Shown here one piece after another: positions 59,611 through 64,000 of a stretch of 64,000 nucleotides of DNA; position 1 is the stretch's first letter; every line of letters starts with the position of its first letter. Location: positions 15,653,676-15,717,675 of the forward strand of contig CM049311.1 in NCBI GenBank assembly GCA_026874595.1. The letters are read 5' to 3'. The DNA comes from Sipunculus nudus (taxonomy: Eukaryota > Annelida > Sipuncula > Golfingiida > Sipunculidae). Under the pieces are notes generated by a model. That model did not search any database and was not told the DNA's origin. It was given only the letters and a program-made list of their open reading frames with translations. The translations under genes were made by a program, and so were the position numbers.

Positions 59611-61847
59611 GTTGCTCATTGAGTGGGGTGTCCTGATGCTGTCAATGACCTGTTGACACTGGAGGCCTTGAGTTAAGGTCAAAGGTCATTTTGAGATAAT
59701 CACTGTAGACTAAATAACCGATACATTTAATGGAAAACAAAAAAAAAATACAATATAAATATTATGTGACAGATGTGGCCATACGCATTTGGAAAAAAGG
59801 ATTGGTATTTGTGGTTATGTAAAAAAAATAAGTACTCCCATGATGCACCAATTTGCAAATGGCCGCCTCCCTTGGAATTCATGTGAAGCGTAATTATCAC
59901 AGTTGGATGGCATAATAATTTATTTTTGGAAGACACATCCAAGTATTCAACGTCTGAAAGATTGGTAAGGACACATGAAACTTGCATTTTTGTCCAATAT
60001 GCGTCAGTAGCATGGCTATAGCATGTTTTAATTCCTTGTCTTTGAACTGGTTGAAAGACCGCCATGTTGAATGGACGCCAGGGACTTCAGAAGGCCGACG
60101 CGAAGCCGCAGGTCATTGAATTCTGAATAACCACATGTTTAACGAAGGTCTGTGTGTATAGAAATGTTAACTCATGATAAAAATAGTTTGTTGGTAACAA
60201 ATTTGATGAAGACCTTTTTACAATTGCTTGAATTAGCAAGCCTTTTTATACTTCACTATGTTTGTCTCAGTTTCTTAGGCCAGTGTCAGTGAGGCCTGAG
60301 GGAGAGTTGGGGTCGAAGTGCTATCCTGACCAGTGAGCTTAAATTTTTATCCTTTCAGGGACCTTGGATTTACATGTACAGGTCACTGTGCTACTCATTA
60401 TCTGGCCAATGAGGGGGCTGCTTGCCAGAAGGGAGCCTGGACAGAGCAGGGCTACCAAGATAATTAGTGGCTGATGCCAGTGCCAGCTCCAGAACTTGAC
60501 ACAGATATCAGTTCTGAATAGACATAGCATAGTCATAGCCGCCGAAGTGGATGCAACAGGTTTCAGGTTTCTGTTACGTCGCTGACCCACCAAAGGGCTA
60601 ACTGGGGTTATAGCACGATACCATCTGTTACTCTTAGAAAGAAAATTAAATAAAAATATTTTTTAGCAAACCAATGTTCACATAATGTTGTATGTCAAAA
60701 GGCCTGTAATGAAATAACCATTCTGGAAAGCATGAAGCACCTGTAACATCAACAACTGATAGTATTTGTCCAGAGAGAATTGAACCATTAACAGCTCCGG
60801 TAGACATCTTGCATTTGGTGGCAGTCCTGTATAAGGCTTAGGGCCTGTGTACTATTATGTTCATATTTAAATTCCTTGGTGCAAAATAGGGCTGAGAAGA
60901 GAACAGTAATGTTTTCTAGTGGTCAAATATACAATACACATAGATGTACTGAACATTAATCAATGGATATATGTTAAATCTCACAGTTGTTTATGGAGTG
61001 TTATAATCACAGTTAACTGCAGGTGCAATCTATGGACTCCACAATGCGTCAGTCACTGATAAAAGCTATTGAGGAGTTCATTCTTTTGGGCTAGCATAGT
61101 CAGTGATCAACATTTACCATTGCTGGACTGCCCAGGCAAGTGACTTAAGTTTCAGGCAGGTGAAAACTTCTGGGTTGTCTTCCTGACAGGGCAGACAAAG
61201 GGTCCCAACTAATCCACTGATATTGTAAAAGAACATTCTTCATCCACATGATTGGTGTCAACCTGACATGAAAGACATTCTCTTTTCTATTGTTTTTCAA
61301 TAAACTCCTTGTTTAATTCAAATTCTTTCAGTATCCTTTTCAGTTATTGTCAGGCTAACCAATACATTCGCTAGAAAGTAATTTTCCAATAAGAACTTTT
61401 AAGAATCAATCTCTCCACACATCTGTCAGCACCTTATAAATGAAATGGACAACAAATATTACCTGTAGGAAAGGTTTGAACAATATAATATTTTAGGGAC
61501 TATATTCAGGCATGTGATAAACACATCTGGGCAGGTGAAGTTTATGAACCAGCTGCCTCACGTGTTAGGTAGAAAATATAGTCCGCATCCAACCCATCTG
61601 TTAATCAGTGACACCCTTTCATTAGAATAATGTATTTATGAATTAGGGCTGGAACTGTAGACCTGGTTGGGGCTCTGAAGTATATACAGAGCCACAGGTC
61701 ACTGTCTTCATTAATCTAGTGGATGGAATGCTTACAGATGGTAGACACTGCACTTGTTTTGAGTACATCTGATCTTGTGTTGGGTGCTTGTCCTTGTCAG
61801 CCTGTATGCTTGTTGTCCCCTGCTTCATCAGAATGGGGGACATTGAT

Positions 61848-61886
61848 TTGAGTTTGTCTGTCCATCTGTCTGTCCGTCCCTCACGT
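61848..61886. repeat. GTCY-type simple sequence with repeat flank
   Basis: gtttgtctgtccatctgtct then gtccgtccctcacg: the same kind of tetranucleotide tract that follows the 5' palindrome in the P-elements, but without the palindrome itself. Possibly a relative or 5'-truncated copy. Confidence 0.5.
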
Positions 61887-63169
61887 TTGCATTTCCGCAC
61901 GCTAACTTTCCTAAATATTATCTAATTTCATTCAAATTTGGATCACTGATTGCCCTCATGCATACCTTGATTGGGATTTGTTTTGGAATGTCTGTCTTAA
62001 AATTTATTCTCACCAGCTCTAAATCAAAAAATTAAATTTTGGTCCCAATTCACACCAACAATTCTGACATGTGGAGACATTTTCAGGGGACCATGAAAAC
62101 AAAAACACATCCACTGTGACACGTGGAGACATCTTCAGGCCAATATAAAAACTTAAACAGAAATTGAGAAATGAGAAGGCAAGCCTGAAGGACAACAATC
62201 TGCAGAAGCAGTGGACATAAATTCACAAATTTGCTTGTTTCAGCCAGCGGTGTGCATGTGTAACATCATCACTGCTAATCTCCTGGCCCATCCAGATGAA
62301 ATGTAATATATTTGCACGCAGACTGCACACTGGCTACAGTCACCTGTGTAGCCACCAGCCTGTGGTCTGGGGACTTGGACATTCACAGTAGTCAACCATT
62401 TGTATGCGTTCTGTTCCCTAGATAAATGAAGGCAGTGGCCTGTGGCTCTGTATATATTACAGATCAAACTGGGTGTAGGCTGGCACGATTAATTGATATA
62501 TATCGATAACAATTAATATGGTTGGTCCAATTCAATTATTGATGAGACTGCCAAGAGTCAGGGAACCCAATTCGAATAAAGAAATACCATAAATTGGTTT
62601 TAATTTCTTTTTTACTTTTTTGTATTGATTAAAATTATTTTTTAAAGATTATGGTAATGACTATTTATGTTGGTATTAACCCAAATTAAATGCAGTAAAA
62701 CCAGGGCTGTCATGAAATAGGGCCAAGGCCATGGACTAACATCAAAAACTGTTAAATATATCAGGTTCAATGAAACAAAATCACTATTGTTTATTGTACG
62801 ACAACAGAGTGCGAAGTGATCCTATGCCGTGATCAGTTCAGAGGGGACATCAGTGTCCATCTTCTTGGTTTTGGGGAGGTGTGACACAGGCTAGAATTCC
62901 TCTAGGAACCACTTATTTTCAATAACTTGAAGTTTCTCATACTAACATGCTGTCTACGTTGCATGTTTACTGGAAAAAAGAGAGACAAAGTGAAGTGTCT
63001 AAAATTCCAATATTATCACCCACTGAGGCCGCAGGAAGTACACAACAAAATAATTTGTTCATGGGTCTTATAAACTTGACTAAATCTCTTGCCACATTAA
63101 TATCGATATTTATTGATAATTGATAGCCAAACCTGAACAGATAATCAATATGAAAATCAATAATATCAA

Positions 63170-63412
63170 AATCACTGATCAGATTTTGATCATATTTAAT
63201 ATATCCAATCCTCTATATATTTCCTATGTACATACCAGAAATTAGGTCAGTATTATGTAATTTCTTGAAGTTGTGCGCCCAAACATAATGCACTCAGGAA
63301 ATATATTTTCTCATTTTACATGATAATTTTTTAAGCTAGAGAGTCTATCTCAAGGATGCAAGTATTTTTAACTTTGAAATGTTTACTAGAAATTGGATAA
63401 AAATTTGGACAT
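63170..63412 (+). repeat. P-element core fragment
   Basis: 'cctctatatatttcctatgt', 'ccagaaattaggtcagtatt' and 'gcccaaacataatgcac' match the cores of copies 1 and 3 (for example 11895-11975 and 32740-32822). Neither terminal motif is present. It abuts the inverted family 2 copy beginning at 63417. Confidence 0.6.
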
Positions 63413-63416
63413 TTTT

Positions 63417-64000
63417 AGCGAACCTATGAGCTTATCAGTAATGCGATGGTGTGGCATCAGCTGTAGTATGTCCTCTGTATGTTAACCCATGCTTTCTCAA
63501 AATCGGCAGGAGTTATCATCAGATGATAACTCCTGCCGATTTTGAGGACACCAATTTTTTTGCAAAAAATTAGTCATCTAAAAAACTATCCGATTTTGAT
63601 TATCTGTTTGCTATCTGCATTTACTTAGAGATTATACGGAAAAAAGCAAAAAAAAAATAAATAAAGAAAAATCTTCTCTGAAACTGTCATGCCAAATTGT
63701 TCAATATTTCACAGGAATAATCTCTGGTACAATCTTTCAAATTTGTACAAATGGTTTCAGTTTGGTGAATTTTGGCCGAGTTACAGGAAGCTGAACTTAA
63801 GTCATTTAACCAAAAAAGGATACTAAAATTACAATAGCAGGCTGGAGCTTCACCAGATTTTATGCAAATGTTGGTCACATGACTCGTATATGAATTTTAA
63901 GGTATTGTTGGTGCCACCTGCATCAACCTTTTCTGTACGAGGGTCATAAGTACATTAACCCATAATTTCTCAGGAATAGCAGGAGCTAACATCCCTAAAT
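63417..64000 (-). repeat. Family 2 repeat, inverted copy, runs off the right edge
   Basis: Read on the minus strand it ends with 'caccatcgcattactgataa' and gctcataggttcgctaaa at 63417, and contains 'ttaacccat' (complement), 'aaaaaattggtg' and 'tggtgccacc' words in the same order as 2195-5165. It carries a perfect 25-bp hairpin (63496-63546). Its other end lies beyond the window. Confidence 0.65.
63496..63546. repeat. Perfect 25-bp inverted repeat (hairpin)
   Basis: Arms 63496-63520 and 63522-63546 are exact complements around a single A (63521); the core reads atcggcaggagttatcatc. The same phrase occurs singly, without the partner arm, in other family 2 copies, so this looks like an inverted duplication of the consensus. 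Confidence 0.9.

Larger units (their letters stand above)
59611..64000. other. Region upstream of SOD2, no gene found
   Basis: Should contain the SOD2 5'UTR and promoter just right of 59610 (59611-60120 is the richest in unique-looking sequence, with CpG words near 60060-60110). I found no TATA box that I would defend. From 60120 to 61780 I recognise nothing. From 61790 to 62060 there is GTCY-type simple sequence with a repeat-like flank, and from 63170 to the end only repeat fragments. No coding exon was recognised. Confidence 0.5.

Noticed and set aside
60339-60593. 84-codon minus-strand frame upstream of SOD2
   Set aside because: No homology recognised, no splice partners; isolated chance frame.

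Overview
The window is AT-rich animal nuclear DNA with small exons, long introns and GT-AG splicing. It most likely comes from a lophotrochozoan and probably a bivalve mollusc. That assignment rests on the repeat content: microsatellite-bearing interspersed elements resembling the 'pearl' elements of bivalves, plus tRNA-derived SINEs. It is an inference; the gene identifications are much firmer.

Four protein-coding genes can be supported. (1) Positions 26-5346, minus strand: the 5' part of TMEM138, a four-pass ciliary membrane protein; its 3' exons lie beyond the left edge. (2) Positions 9352-39938, plus strand: a complete 29-coding-exon TUBGCP2 (gamma-tubulin complex component 2, GCP2) whose exons join in frame to 896 residues. 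Intron 17 is a U12-type AT-AC intron. TMEM138 and TUBGCP2 are head to head, about 4 kb apart, and both act at cilia or centrosomes. (3) Positions 43886-45955, plus strand: an intronless 689-residue protein with a long, apparently disordered N-terminus and a C-terminal pseudokinase domain (HLN in place of HRD, GFD in place of DFG). (4) Positions 46985-59610, minus strand: a complete five-coding-exon mitochondrial manganese superoxide dismutase (SOD2), 226 residues with all four metal ligands.

The rest is mainly mobile and tandem DNA. TMEM138 intron 1 (198-5221) holds tandem repeats, including a 712-bp near-perfect duplication; an inverted relative of that family fills the right edge (63417-64000). 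Five copies of one interspersed element (called P-element here) share an imperfect palindrome at the 5' end, GTCY-type simple sequence, tandem cores and a GACCCATGGGTC palindrome near the 3' end. Three lie in TUBGCP2 introns and two in SOD2 introns, every one in the host gene's sense orientation. There are also three SINE copies (two with clear target-site duplications), three foldback/MITE elements, a 791-bp element flanked by TTAA 27 bp from a SOD2 splice donor, a 1.1-kb minisatellite of 37-bp units directly after TUBGCP2 exon 5, and several microsatellites and G-tracts. No tRNA, rRNA or CRISPR locus was recognised.
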